From Bifidobacterium lemurum (GTDB taxonomy: Bacteria; Actinomycetota; Actinomycetes; Actinomycetales; Bifidobacteriaceae): 64,000 bases of DNA. The translations under genes and the position numbers were made by a program. Under the pieces are notes generated by a model that made no database searches, was not told the DNA's origin, and saw only the letters and a list, made by a program, of their open reading frames with translations. Shown piece by piece: positions 1 to 8,837 of this stretch (position 1 is its first letter; each line of letters starts with the position of its first letter). The DNA is taken from NCBI RefSeq assembly GCF_014898175.1, contig NZ_CP062948.1, positions 1,674,001 to 1,738,000 on the forward strand, in the 5' to 3' direction.

Positions 1-1991
1 CCGGCTCCGCCGGTCCGACCGCGACCTTCGGCATCGCCAACGGCAAGGTGTTCACCCATAAAGGACTGGACGACAAGAACCCCACCAATCTGGCCGATGC
101 GGCGAACGGCGGCAACTGGATCGACGTCAAGGGCGTGTACGACACGGAGACCAACGCCTGGGAGGTGTTCGTCGACGGCGAATCGAAATTCCAAGGGGTT
201 GGCCGAACCGCGGTGGAAACGCTCGACCGTCTCCTGTTCTTCATCAACGGCACCAACGTCGGCGACCTGCTGGTGGATTCCTTCAAGGTGACCCAAGGCG
301 TGGCGCTGGCCGAGAACGACGCCACGCTCGCCACACTCGACGTGACCTCCGCCGCAGGCGACTCCGTGGCGCTCTCCCGCAGCGGCGACTCCTTCACCGG
401 CACTGTGGACACCTTCGACGAGAAGGTGGTCCTGTCGGCGGGCGCGCTGAGCGGCGCCGCCACGGTGGCGATCAACGGCCAGAGCGTTGCGGCCGACGGC
501 ACCGTCGAGGTCGCGCTCGCCGCGCCGTCCAACAGCGACGCCGCGACGGTCGAGACCACGATTCCCGTGACCGTCACCGCCGCGGACGGGGCGACCACGC
601 GTGAATACACGGTCGTCGTCTCCCGCACCAACCCCAGCCAGACCACCTATCTGAAGAGTCTGGCCGTGGAAGGCCACGAGTTCACCGCCACCTTCGACCG
701 CACCAAGCAGGGTGAGGATCATCCGAACGTGGTGAACGGTGAGGTCGCGTCCGACGTGGAATCCGTCACCGTGACGTTCGAGCGCGGATGGACGACCGAT
801 CCCGGGCAAGGAATCAAGGTGAACGGCGAACTCGTCGCCGCCGACGTCAACGCCGTGGTCGTGCCGCTCGTCGAAGGCGAGAACACCATCACGGTGAACG
901 CCGACTCCTACACCGGTGAGGCCAGCGACTACATCATCACCCTCACCCGCGCCTCCGCGCCGCCGACCGCTCCGGAAGGTTGGACGACCGTCGAGGATCT
1001 CGGCGAAACGCTCGGCTTCACTGAGTATGCGAGCGCGGAAAACGGTACGCTCACGCTTGGCGAGGGTATGGGAGCCTATAAGCACGCCAAAGCCACGCTG
1101 CCTGAATCGGTAAGCGCCGTGACGAAGGCCATAGTGGAATTCGATTGGAGCGCGACGATCAACAACAAGGGCGGCTTTGAGTTCCGCGATGCCGACGGAA
1201 CGCTGGTGTTCGCCATCGGAGGCAAGAAAACCGAGGAACTTCGGTGGGCCACCGAAGCCAAGGGCGACGTGCTGTACGAGACTCTCGGTTCCGTGACGGA
1301 TTCGGTGCTCACGCAATACGAGCCGCGGTGGAGCAGCGCCAAGCGGAGTGCCGCCGAAACGGTCCATGTGGCGCTGGAAGTGGACTTTGCCGCCGAGACG
1401 CCGGCGGCGGACGATACGAAGGCGACGAATGCGGGCACGGTGACGTATACCATCACCGACAAGCGGTCCGGTGCGGTCATCGCTTCCGAATCCGTCTCCA
1501 CCACAGCCACATCGCTGGACCGCCTGTACGCGGTGAACTACTACAACACCGCCATCCAGACGGTCAGGAACTTCACGGTGTTCACTCCCATCGCCGACCC
1601 GGAGCCGGAACCCGAGCCCGAACCCGAGCCGGTCGACAAGGCCGCATTGGACGAGGCGATCGCTCGGATGGACGCCGCGGGCCTGGTCGAATCGGAGTAC
1701 ACGGCCGAATCGTGGGCGGTGTTCACCGAGGCGTTGGCCGACGCGAAGACGGCGTCCGCGGACGGTTCCGCCACCCAGGAGGCTGTGGACGCCGCCCTCG
1801 CCGCGCTGAACGAGGCATATGGGGCGTTGGAATCCGCTCCCGAACCCGAACCAGCTCCCGAACCCGAGCCTGAGCCCGAGCCGGAACCCTCTCCCGAACC
1901 CGAACCGGACGGCAACGGCGGATCCTGGCTGCAGTCGCTGCGCCAGTGGTGGTCGGCCTTGTGGAAGTCGCTCCTGTGGTGGCTGGGCTGA
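1..1991 (+). CDS. cell-surface protein with cadherin-like and FIVAR domains (5' partial)
   Basis: The frame is open from the window edge, so the start and any signal peptide or catalytic domain lie upstream. What remains is an adhesion or carbohydrate-binding tail. It holds the end of a lectin-like sandwich (to about nt 300), two cadherin-like beta-sandwich repeats ending in the typical YTVVVSR and YIITLTR strands (about nt 330-640 and 650-950), a second lectin-like module (about nt 970-1590), a Pro-Glu spacer, a FIVAR helical module (about nt 1632-1845) and a second Pro-Glu spacer. The C-terminus is a short Trp-rich segment (about nt 1922-1988) instead of an LPXTG sorting signal. FIVAR and cadherin-like modules are common in extracellular bifidobacterial glycan enzymes. 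The enzyme type cannot be told from this part. Confidence 0.8.
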   Translation, partial: GSAGPTATFGIANGKVFTHKGLDDKNPTNLADAANGGNWIDVKGVYDTETNAWEVFVDGESKFQGVGRTAVETLDRLLFFINGTNVGDLLVDSFKVTQGVALAENDATLATLDVTSAAGDSVALSRSGDSFTGTVDTFDEKVVLSAGALSGAATVAINGQSVAADGTVEVALAAPSNSDAATVETTIPVTVTAADGATTREYTVVVSRTNPSQTTYLKSLAVEGHEFTATFDRTKQGEDHPNVVNGEVASDVESVTVTFERGWTTDPGQGIKVNGELVAADVNAVVVPLVEGENTITVNADSYTGEASDYIITLTRASAPPTAPEGWTTVEDLGETLGFTEYASAENGTLTLGEGMGAYKHAKATLPESVSAVTKAIVEFDWSATINNKGGFEFRDADGTLVFAIGGKKTEELRWATEAKGDVLYETLGSVTDSVLTQYEPRWSSAKRSAAETVHVALEVDFAAETPAADDTKATNAGTVTYTITDKRSGAVIASESVSTTATSLDRLYAVNYYNTAIQTVRNFTVFTPIADPEPEPEPEPEPVDKAALDEAIARMDAAGLVESEYTAESWAVFTEALADAKTASADGSATQEAVDAALAALNEAYGALESAPEPEPAPEPEPEPEPEPSPEPEPDGNGGSWLQSLRQWWSALWKSLLWWLG

Positions 1992-2000
1992 TGGCGATGT

Positions 2001-2029
2001 CCGAACCCAGACGGATGGATCTGGTTCGG
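2001..2029. terminator. bidirectional hairpin between convergent genes
   Basis: CCGAACCCAG (2001-2010) pairs with CTGGTTCGG (2021-2029) with one bulged base. It lies between the stop codons of the surface-protein gene and the convergent ROK gene. There is no strong U-tract, so intrinsic termination is inferred. Confidence 0.5.
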
Positions 2030-2046
2030 CGGCATGCCCGGCGAGC

Positions 2047-3177
2047 CTACTCGCCGCAGATCTCGTCGATGTAGGTTTGGACGAAGCGTAGGGCTGCGCC
2101 GATGATGTTCTGGTCATCGGCGCAGCTGCTTTTGCGCAGCTCGAAACGCTCCGAGGCGAAGGGGCTGAGCGCGTCCACACGGCGTTTGAGGTCGATGATG
2201 TCCGCGTCGTCGAGATAGCGCGCCGCCTCGCCGCCGATGATGATGTCGCCGGCGAGCACGGTGCGGATGTTCGCCACCGCCTGCGCCACATTGCCCAACC
2301 ATTCGTCGAAGCGTTCGCGATGATCGCGTTCGCCCTGTTCCAGCACGCTGAAGAAGCCCGGCAGGCTTTCGCCGTCCTCCATCAGCGTCTCCGGCGAGCA
2401 GTAGACATCCATGCATCCGCGCTGCCCGCAACAGCATTCCGCGCCGCCGGGCACGAGGCGCATATGCTCGATGGTGCCGTTGCATTGGTTCGGCCCCTGG
2501 TAGAGCTGCCCGCCCACGATCACCGCGCCGCCCGGCCGGCGTTCCAGATACACGCAGACCGCGTCGGTGATGGTGGAATCGAACCATAGCTCGGCCATGG
2601 CGGAGGCGTCCGAGTCGTGGATCATCAGCGCGGGATAGTCGACGCCCTGCGCCAGCGTTTCCAGCGTCAGTCCGGTGTTTCCCACGATATTGCCGAAGGT
2701 GATGGTCCGCCCGTCGGGAGAGACGATGCCTTGGATGGAGAAGGCGACGCCGAGGATGGCGCTGCCCTGTTTGGCCACGGCGTCGGCGAATTCGGTGACC
2801 ATCGCGCCGAGTTTGCGATAGTAGGCGTCGCTGTCGCGGTATTGGGTGGTTTTGTGCCTGCGGGCGATGACGCTGCCGCGCAGGTCCACGGCGCACATGG
2901 TGATGCCTCCGGCGCAGGCGGCCACACCGATGGCGGCGTGGGATGCGGGGGAGAACTCGTAGGTCTGCGCCTTGCGTCCGCCGGTGGATTCCTGCGGCGC
3001 GCCGCGGACGATCAGTCCCTCCTGCTCCAAGGCCCGCAGGTTGGCGGTGATGGTCGGCAGACTGAGTTCCAGCTCGCGTTCCAGCGTCTGTTTGGTGACG
3101 TCATGGTGCCGGTAGAGGTAGTCGGTGATGGCGCGGCGGTTCTGTTCCTTCAGCGCGGTGACGGATGCTGTCTTCAT
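2047..3177 (-). CDS. ROK-family transcriptional regulator
   Basis: 376 aa, the usual ROK repressor length. The first ~70 residues form a winged helix-turn-helix (KQTLERELELSLPTITANLR). A ROK sugar-kinase-like domain follows, with the zinc-binding cysteine cluster ECCCGQRGCMD near residues 240-255. The N-terminal ATP-binding strand is degenerate (IGVAACAGG instead of DxGGT), as expected for a regulator and not a kinase. ROK repressors bind a sugar or sugar phosphate. The likely target is the neighbouring surface/glycan gene or a locus outside the window. The gene is transcribed away from the AT-rich adhE control region. Confidence 0.9.
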   Translation of the reverse strand: MKTASVTALKEQNRRAITDYLYRHHDVTKQTLERELELSLPTITANLRALEQEGLIVRGAPQESTGGRKAQTYEFSPASHAAIGVAACAGGITMCAVDLRGSVIARRHKTTQYRDSDAYYRKLGAMVTEFADAVAKQGSAILGVAFSIQGIVSPDGRTITFGNIVGNTGLTLETLAQGVDYPALMIHDSDASAMAELWFDSTITDAVCVYLERRPGGAVIVGGQLYQGPNQCNGTIEHMRLVPGGAECCCGQRGCMDVYCSPETLMEDGESLPGFFSVLEQGERDHRERFDEWLGNVAQAVANIRTVLAGDIIIGGEAARYLDDADIIDLKRRVDALSPFASERFELRKSSCADDQNIIGAALRFVQTYIDEICGE

Positions 3178-3657
3178 TGTCGGCTCCTTGACCCCTAGGC
3201 CGTATTCGACGATATCTCACATCACTTTATCAAAAGTGGTTGCCGAATGTGGGGATGAATCGACTGGCTTTGTCGCGTTGGCGATTGTGGATGAGGCATG
3301 AAAATGGCGTAATGGCAATGGTTTCTCGGGGAGAGGCGTTCAACTTTTATAAAATGATTTTAAAGAATGGTTTTGTGTGGAAAAACTTATAGAAAATATA
3401 TTTCACAAAGTTTGTCCGAAGTGATGTTCGGTTTTGCACATTGAAACGGACAAAACCACTCAAATGTTCGAAAATAGCTGAATAAATTGCAAATATGAAC
3501 AGAAATAGAACGTGAAACACACATAATATGATATCAAGTGTGCAACACGGCAAATGTGCAAAAGGGGCCATTCTCCGGTAATCTGTGACTTGGGTCACAG
3601 ATAGATTCTGCGACAACAACCACCCTTTGCGACATCCTAGATCGAGGAGGACCGAAA
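3178..3657 (+). promoter_or_regulatory. AT-rich control region upstream of adhE
   Basis: This 480-bp gap is much richer in A+T than the rest of the window, particularly 3220-3560. It has an 8-bp inverted repeat, TTTGTCCG (3411-3418) with CGGACAAA (3447-3454), with a smaller CCGAA/TTCGG dyad starting inside the left arm. GTGTGCAA and ATGTGCAA recur near 3540-3562, followed by the perfect palindrome described separately. The divergent ROK and adhE promoters must both lie here. I could not fix a single -35/-10 pair among the many AT-rich candidates. Confidence 0.6.
3583..3600. promoter_or_regulatory. CRP/FNR-type palindrome upstream of adhE
   Basis: CTGTGACTTGGGTCACAG is a perfect inverted repeat with 7-bp arms and a 4-bp spacer. 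Its core is TGTGA-N6-TCACA, the consensus bound by many CRP/FNR-superfamily regulators, including GlxR in other actinobacteria. The regulator acting here is not known from the sequence. The site lies about 58 bp before the adhE start codon, where a bound protein would affect transcription. Confidence 0.55.
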
Positions 3658-6387
3658 GTGGCAGAAGCAAAGAAGAACATCGAGGCTACCAAGCCGAGCC
3701 CCGAAGAGAAGCAGGCCGCGGCCGAGGCCGAGGTCGACGCTCTCGTCAAGAAGGGCCTGAAGGCCCTTGAGGAGTTCGAGAAGCTGGATCAGGAGCAGGT
3801 CGACCGCATCGTCGCCAAGGCTTCGATCGCCGCTTTGAACAAGCACCTCGTGCTGGCGAAGATGGCCGTCGACGAGACCGGCCGCGGTCTCGTGGAAGAC
3901 AAGGCCACCAAGAACATCTTCGCGTGCGAGCACGTCACCAATTACCTGGCCGGGCAGAAGACCGTCGGCATCATCCGCGAGGACGACGTCATGGGCATCG
4001 ACGAGATCGCCGAGCCCGTGGGTGTGGTCGCGGGCGTGACCCCGGTCACCAACCCGACCTCCACCGCGATCTTCAAGTCGCTGATCGCCCTGAAGACCCG
4101 CTGCCCGATCGTGTTCGGCTTCCACCCGTTCGCCCAGAAGTGCTCCTCTGAGGCCGCGCGCATCGTGCGCGACGCGGCCGTCGAGGCCGGCGCTCCCGCG
4201 GACTGCATCCAGTGGATCGAGCATCCCTCCATCGAGGCGACCGGCGCGCTGATGAAGCACCCCGGCATCGCCACCATCCTGGCCACCGGCGGCCCGGGCA
4301 TGGTCAAGGCCGCGTACTCCTCCGGCAAGCCCGCCCTCGGCGTGGGCGCCGGCAACGCCCCGGCCTACGTCGACTCGGACGTGGACATCGTGCGCGCCGC
4401 GAACGATCTGATCCTCTCCAAGCATTTCGACTACGGCATGATCTGCGCCACCGAACAGGCCATCATCGCCCACAAGGACGTCTACGCGCCGCTGGTCAAG
4501 GAACTCAAGCGCCGCAAGGCCTACTTCGTGAACGACGAGGAGAAGGCCAAGCTCGAGCAGTTCATGTTCGGCTGCACCGCCTTCTCGGGCAACAAGCCGG
4601 TCCTCAACTCCAAGGTGCCGGGCAAGTCCCCGCAGTGGATCGCCCGCCAGTCCGGCTTCGAGATCCCGGCCGACGCGACCATCCTGGCCGCCGAATGCAA
4701 GGAGGTCGGCGAGAACGAGCCCCTGACCATGGAGAAGCTCGGCCCCGTGCAGGCCGTGCTCAAGGCCAAGGACAAGGACGAGGCCTTCGTGATGTGCGAG
4801 CAGATGCTCGTGCACGGCGCGGGCCACACCGCCGCCATCCACACCAACAACCAGGATCTGGTGCGTGAGTACGGCCTCAGGATGCACGCCTGCCGCATCA
4901 TCTGGAACTCCCCGAGCTCCCTGGGCGGCGTGGGCGACATCTACAACGCGGTCGCCCCGTCCCTGACCCTGGGCTGCGGCTCCTACGGCGGCAACAGCGT
5001 GTCCGGCAACGTGCAGGCCGTGAATCTCATCAACGTCAAGCGCATCGCCCGGAGGAACAACAACATGCAGTGGTTCAAGATCCCGCCGAAGACCTACTTC
5101 GAGCCGAACTCCGTCAAGTACCTGCGCGACATGTACGGCATCGAGAAGGCCGTCATCGTGTGCGACAAGGTGATGGAGCAGCTCGGCATCGTCGATAAGA
5201 TCATCGACCAGCTGCGCGCCCGCGCCAACCGCGTCACCTTCCGCATCATCGACTACGTCGAGCCGGAGCCCTCGGTCGAGACCGTCGAGAAGGGCGCCGA
5301 GATGATGCGCGAGGAGTTCGAGCCCGACACGATCATCGCGGTCGGCGGCGGCTCCCCGATGGACGCGGCCAAGATCATGTGGCTGCTCTACGAGCACCCG
5401 GAAATCTCCTTCTCCGACGTGCGCGAGAAGTTCTTCGACATCCGCAAGCGCGCGTTCAAGATCCCGCCGCTGGGCAAGAAGGCCAAGCTCGTGTGCATCC
5501 CGACCTCGTCGGGCACCGGCTCCGAGGTGACCCCGTTCGCCGTGATCTCCGACCACAAGACCGGCTACAAGTACCCGATCACCGATTACGCGCTGACCCC
5601 GTCGGTCGCCATCGTCGATCCGGTGCTGGCCCGCACCCAGCCGCGCCGTCTCGCCTCCGACGCCGGCTTCGACGCCCTGACCCACTCGATGGAAGCCTAC
5701 GTGTCCGTGTACGCGAACGACTTCACCGACGGCATGGCGCTGCACGCGGCCAAGCTCATCTGGGACAACCTGGCCGAATCCGTCAACGGCGAGCCCGGTG
5801 AGGACAAGACCCGCGCCCAGGAGAAGATGCACAACGCCGCCACCATGGCCGGCATGGCCTTCGGCTCCGCGTTCCTCGGCATGTGCCACGGCATGAGCCA
5901 CACCATCGGCGCGCTGTGCCACATCGCCCACGGCCGCACCAACTCCATCCTGCTGCCGTACGTGATCCGCTACAACGGATCCGTTCCGGAGGAGCCCACC
6001 TCCTGGCCGAAGTACAACAAGTACATCGCCCCGGAGCGCTACCAGGACATCGCCCGCAACCTCGGCATCGACCCGGGCAAGACCCCGGCCGAAGCCGTCG
6101 AGAACCTGGCGAAGGCGGTCGAGGACTACCGCGACAACAAGCTCGGTATGAACAAGAGCTTCCAGGACTGCGGTGTGGACGAGGACTACTTCTGGAGCGT
6201 GCTCGACCAGATCGGCATGCGCGCCTACGAGGACCAGTGCGCCCCCGCGAACCCGCGCATCCCGCAGATCGAGGACATGAAGGACATCGCCATCGCCGCC
6301 TACTACGGCGTCAGCCAGGCCGAAGGCCACAAGCTGCGCGTCGAGCGCGAAGGCGAAGCCGCCACGGAGGAAGCCTCCGAGCGCTGA
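3658..6387 (+). CDS. adhE: bifunctional acetaldehyde-CoA/alcohol dehydrogenase
   Basis: 909 aa, full-length AdhE. The N-terminal aldehyde dehydrogenase half reduces acetyl-CoA to acetaldehyde; its catalytic cysteine is Cys263 in GMICATEQ. The C-terminal iron-dependent alcohol dehydrogenase half reduces acetaldehyde to ethanol; it shows GGGSPMDAAK and the iron-binding His run HGMSHTIGALCHIAHG. The enzyme oxidises two NADH per acetyl-CoA and usually forms cytoplasmic spirosome filaments. The start is GTG at 3658, preceded by a strong GAGGAGG ribosome-binding site near 3645. The gene is monocistronic, with its own AT-rich control region and a terminator. Confidence 0.97.
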   Translation: MAEAKKNIEATKPSPEEKQAAAEAEVDALVKKGLKALEEFEKLDQEQVDRIVAKASIAALNKHLVLAKMAVDETGRGLVEDKATKNIFACEHVTNYLAGQKTVGIIREDDVMGIDEIAEPVGVVAGVTPVTNPTSTAIFKSLIALKTRCPIVFGFHPFAQKCSSEAARIVRDAAVEAGAPADCIQWIEHPSIEATGALMKHPGIATILATGGPGMVKAAYSSGKPALGVGAGNAPAYVDSDVDIVRAANDLILSKHFDYGMICATEQAIIAHKDVYAPLVKELKRRKAYFVNDEEKAKLEQFMFGCTAFSGNKPVLNSKVPGKSPQWIARQSGFEIPADATILAAECKEVGENEPLTMEKLGPVQAVLKAKDKDEAFVMCEQMLVHGAGHTAAIHTNNQDLVREYGLRMHACRIIWNSPSSLGGVGDIYNAVAPSLTLGCGSYGGNSVSGNVQAVNLINVKRIARRNNNMQWFKIPPKTYFEPNSVKYLRDMYGIEKAVIVCDKVMEQLGIVDKIIDQLRARANRVTFRIIDYVEPEPSVETVEKGAEMMREEFEPDTIIAVGGGSPMDAAKIMWLLYEHPEISFSDVREKFFDIRKRAFKIPPLGKKAKLVCIPTSSGTGSEVTPFAVISDHKTGYKYPITDYALTPSVAIVDPVLARTQPRRLASDAGFDALTHSMEAYVSVYANDFTDGMALHAAKLIWDNLAESVNGEPGEDKTRAQEKMHNAATMAGMAFGSAFLGMCHGMSHTIGALCHIAHGRTNSILLPYVIRYNGSVPEEPTSWPKYNKYIAPERYQDIARNLGIDPGKTPAEAVENLAKAVEDYRDNKLGMNKSFQDCGVDEDYFWSVLDQIGMRAYEDQCAPANPRIPQIEDMKDIAIAAYYGVSQAEGHKLRVEREGEAATEEASER

Positions 6388-6412
6388 TAACGCCTTGGCA
6401 TTGAACTGACTG

Positions 6413-6446
6413 AAGGACCCGGCTCCATTCGGAGTCGGGTCCTTTT
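6413..6446 (+). terminator. adhE: adhE terminator
   Basis: AAGGACCCGGCTCC (6413-6426) pairs with GGAGTCGGGTCCTT (6431-6444) with one G-U pair and runs into TTTT. It lies 25 bp after the adhE stop and is a standard intrinsic terminator. Confidence 0.9.
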
Positions 6447-6509
6447 GCGTATGTGTGTGTGTATATATATAGGTATGGGCAGCATTGCGTAATGAGGTGG
6501 AACAGTTTT

Positions 6510-6612
6510 GTTATAAGGATGGCTCCGGCGGGTGAAAGCCCCACTGGGGCTTTCACTGATCCGCCTCGCGCAGTCTGCTTGTGCATTTCTTCGAAATGCG
6601 GCAGACTGCGCG
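6510..6612 (+). repeat. dispersed hairpin element, copy 1
   Basis: The element begins with an 18-bp block (6510-6527) found again, inverted, at 18028-18045. Next comes hairpin GTGAAAGCCCC/GGGGCTTTCAC (6532-6556), a CTCGCG link, and a long second hairpin: 12-bp outer arms 6567-6578 and 6601-6612, with a 7-bp inner stem GCATTTC/GAAATGC. The order block-hairpin-CTCGCG-hairpin is shared with copy 2. No reading frame or poly-U tail is associated. It occupies the adhE-rpsJ gap (6388-6860), which otherwise holds the adhE terminator, a short GT/AT microsatellite at about 6450-6475 and the rpsJ leader. Confidence 0.7.
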
Positions 6613-6701
6613 GCGACACGCCCATATTCCTTAATCCGTACCTGATGCTTTAATTGAGAAGTTGCCTGTTTTGGGCTCGCATATTGGAATCAAAAAAGCG
6701 A

Positions 6702-6744
6702 GCGCGGACCAAGAATAACCACCAGTGGTTCTTGGAGGCCGCGC
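6702..6744 (+). promoter_or_regulatory. leader hairpin upstream of the S10 operon
   Basis: GCGCGG (6702-6707) pairs with CCGCGC (6739-6744), enclosing CCAAGAA/TTCTTGG and a small AACCAC/GTGGTT apical stem. It lies in the roughly 200-nt untranslated region before rpsJ. S10 operons are often autoregulated through leader structure (by L4 in E. coli), so this is a candidate regulatory structure. No terminator-like U-run follows. Confidence 0.5.
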
Positions 6745-6860
6745 ACTGATGACGGATGACCGCCAGTGGACGTATGTCCAAGGGAGGCCATGCGCGCCGG
6801 TGCCCTTAACGAAGCAGGATTGGTAAACAGTACACGAATCGCTAGAAAGGGCGGACGGCA

Positions 6861-7169
6861 ATGGCGGGACAGAAAATCCGCATCAGGCTTAAGTCCTATG
6901 ACCACGAGGTCATCGACCAATCGGCGAAGAAGATCGTCGAAACGGTGACGAACGCGGGCGCAACTGTTGTTGGCCCCGTTCCGCTGCCGACCGAGAAGAA
7001 CGTTTTCTGTGTTATCCGTTCTCCTCACAAGTACAAGGATTCTCGCGAGCATTTCGAGATGCGCACGCACAAGCGTCTCATCGACATCGTGGACCCGACC
7101 CCCAAGGCCGTGGATTCCCTGATGCACATTGATCTGCCCGCGGACGTCAACATCGAGATCAAGCTGTAA
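6861..7169 (+). CDS. rpsJ: 30S ribosomal protein S10
   Basis: 102 aa, the usual S10 length, beginning [15 protein letters not shown] with the conserved [12 protein letters not shown] helix. S10 sits in the head of the small subunit. As NusE, together with NusB, it also takes part in transcription antitermination. First gene of the S10 operon, 17 bp before rplC, with an AGAAAGG ribosome-binding site and a long structured leader. Confidence 0.98.
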   Translation: MAGQKIRIRLKSYDHEVIDQSAKKIVETVTNAGATVVGPVPLPTEKNVFCVIRSPHKYKDSREHFEMRTHKRLIDIVDPTPKAVDSLMHIDLPADVNIEIKL

Positions 7170-7186
7170 GGGGAGGAGGAACCGCT

Positions 7187-7837
7187 ATGTCGCAACGAGC
7201 AGATCGCAAGGCGCTGCTGGGCAAGAAGCTCGGCATGTCCCAGGTGTGGGATGAGAACGGCTTCTTCGTTCCCGTCACCCTGATCGACGTGTCCACCAAC
7301 GTGGTCACCGCCATCAAGACCGATGAGACCGACGGTTACACCGCGGTGCAGATCGGCTATGGCGCGATCGACCCGACCAAGGTGACCAAGCCGCTGGCCG
7401 GCCACTTCGCCAAGGCCGGCGTCACCCCTCGCCGCCACCTCGTTGAGGTGCGCGAGGACAACGCCACCGAGTATGAGGTGGGCCAGGAGCTGACCGCCGA
7501 GGTGTTCGACGAGGGCACCGAGGTCGATATCACCGGCACCACCAAGGGCAAGGGCTTCGCCGGCACCATCAAGCGCTGGGGCTTCAAGTCCTACCGCCGT
7601 ACCCACGGTTCGCACAAGAACGAACGTCGTCCCGGCTCCGTCGGCGCCTGCGCCACCCCGGGTCGCATTCTCAAGGGCAAGAAGATGGCCGGCCGTATGG
7701 GCCACGTCACTTCCACCGTGCAGAACCTCACCATCGTTTCCGCGGATGTTGAGAACGGTGTTATCGCCGTCAAGGGCGCCGTTCCCGGCCCCAAGGGCGG
7801 TATCGTTCTCGTCCGTTCGGCAGTGAAGGGAGCCTGA
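7187..7837 (+). CDS. rplC: 50S ribosomal protein L3
   Basis: 216 aa. L3 is one of the first proteins to bind 23S rRNA and its central loop reaches towards the peptidyl-transferase centre. The conserved signature [15 protein letters not shown]...[14 protein letters not shown] is visible at about residues 130-165, and the N-terminus [15 protein letters not shown] is typical. The start ATG at 7187 has GGGGAGGAGG before it. It is 6 bp from rplD. Confidence 0.98.
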   Translation: MSQRADRKALLGKKLGMSQVWDENGFFVPVTLIDVSTNVVTAIKTDETDGYTAVQIGYGAIDPTKVTKPLAGHFAKAGVTPRRHLVEVREDNATEYEVGQELTAEVFDEGTEVDITGTTKGKGFAGTIKRWGFKSYRRTHGSHKNERRPGSVGACATPGRILKGKKMAGRMGHVTSTVQNLTIVSADVENGVIAVKGAVPGPKGGIVLVRSAVKGA

Positions 7838-7843
7838 TAGATC

Positions 7844-8500
7844 ATGGCAAACGTTACTCTGAACGTCACCGACGCCAAGGGCAAGGCCTCCGGCACCGTC
7901 GAGGCGCCGGCCGAACTGTTCGGCATCTCCGCCGAGGACATCCAGTCCCACGTGCCGCTGGTGCACCAGGTCGTCGTGGCCCAGCTGGCCGCGGCCCGTC
8001 AGGGCACCCACTCCACCAAGACCCGCGCCAACGTTTCCGGCGGCGGCAAGAAGCCGTGGAAGCAGAAGGGCACCGGCCGCGCCCGTCAGGGCTCGACCCG
8101 CGCTCCGCAGTGGTACCACGGTGGCGTCGTGTTCGGCCCGCATCCGCGCAAGTACGACCAGCGCACCCCGAAGAAGATGAAGGCCGCGGCCCTGCGCTAC
8201 GTCCTCTCCGATCGCGCCAACGCCGGTCGCATCGCCGTCGTGGACTTCGGCATCACCGAGCCGTCCACCAAGGCCGCCGTCGCCGCGCTGACCCCGATCA
8301 CCGAGAACAAGTTCACCACGGTGGTCTTCACTCGTGACAACATCAACGAGTGGCTGTCCGTGCGCAACATCCCGACCGTTCACCCGATTTTCGTTGATCA
8401 GCTCAATACGTACGACGTGGTCACCGCGCAGTACGTGGTCTTCACGAAGGAAGCCCTCGAGGCTTTCGTCGCCGCCAAGACCGAGCCGAAGGAGGCCTGA
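7844..8500 (+). CDS. rplD: 50S ribosomal protein L4
   Basis: 218 aa. It has the conserved L4/L1e core with the extended loop [19 protein letters not shown], which lines the peptide exit tunnel. In E. coli L4 also represses its own S10 operon by binding the leader RNA. Whether this happens here is unknown, although a structured leader lies before rpsJ. It lies between rplC and rplW with short spacers. Confidence 0.98.
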   Translation: MANVTLNVTDAKGKASGTVEAPAELFGISAEDIQSHVPLVHQVVVAQLAAARQGTHSTKTRANVSGGGKKPWKQKGTGRARQGSTRAPQWYHGGVVFGPHPRKYDQRTPKKMKAAALRYVLSDRANAGRIAVVDFGITEPSTKAAVAALTPITENKFTTVVFTRDNINEWLSVRNIPTVHPIFVDQLNTYDVVTAQYVVFTKEALEAFVAAKTEPKEA

Positions 8501-8505
8501 TTTAG

Positions 8506-8802
8506 ATGGTCGCTATTCACAAGCCCGCACACGACGTGATTCTCAAGCCCGTCGTCTCCGAGAAGAGCTACGCCGCTTCCGACCAGGGACAGTACACCTT
8601 CGTGGTGGCCCCTGACGCGAACAAGGTGCAGATCAAGCAGGCAATCGAAGAGATCTTCAAGGTCAAGGTGACGAAGGTCAACACCCTCAACCGCGCCGGC
8701 AAGCGTCAGCGCACCCGCACCGGTTTCGGCCAGCGTGTTTCCCAGAAGCGCGCGATCGTGACCGTCGCCGAGGGCCAGACCATCGACATCTTTGGTAACT
8801 GA
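8506..8802 (+). CDS. rplW: 50S ribosomal protein L23
   Basis: 98 aa. The N-terminus [18 protein letters not shown] and the conserved [19 protein letters not shown] extension identify L23. It sits at the tunnel exit and provides the docking site for trigger factor and the signal recognition particle. It follows rplD by 5 bp and is 35 bp from rplB. Confidence 0.98.
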   Translation: MVAIHKPAHDVILKPVVSEKSYAASDQGQYTFVVAPDANKVQIKQAIEEIFKVKVTKVNTLNRAGKRQRTRTGFGQRVSQKRAIVTVAEGQTIDIFGN

Positions 8803-8837
8803 AGGCTAGCCGAGAAAGTCAAAGGAAGAACTACATT

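Noticed and set aside
3637-6330. A very long open frame on the minus strand across adhE, and similar ones opposite infB (30686-32269), the rpsJ-rplC area and the EIIBCA gene (58269-60164)
   Set aside because: They lie exactly opposite strongly conserved genes, their translations are His/Asp/Arg/Gly-rich low-complexity sequence without family motifs, and such shadow frames are expected in GC-rich codon usage.
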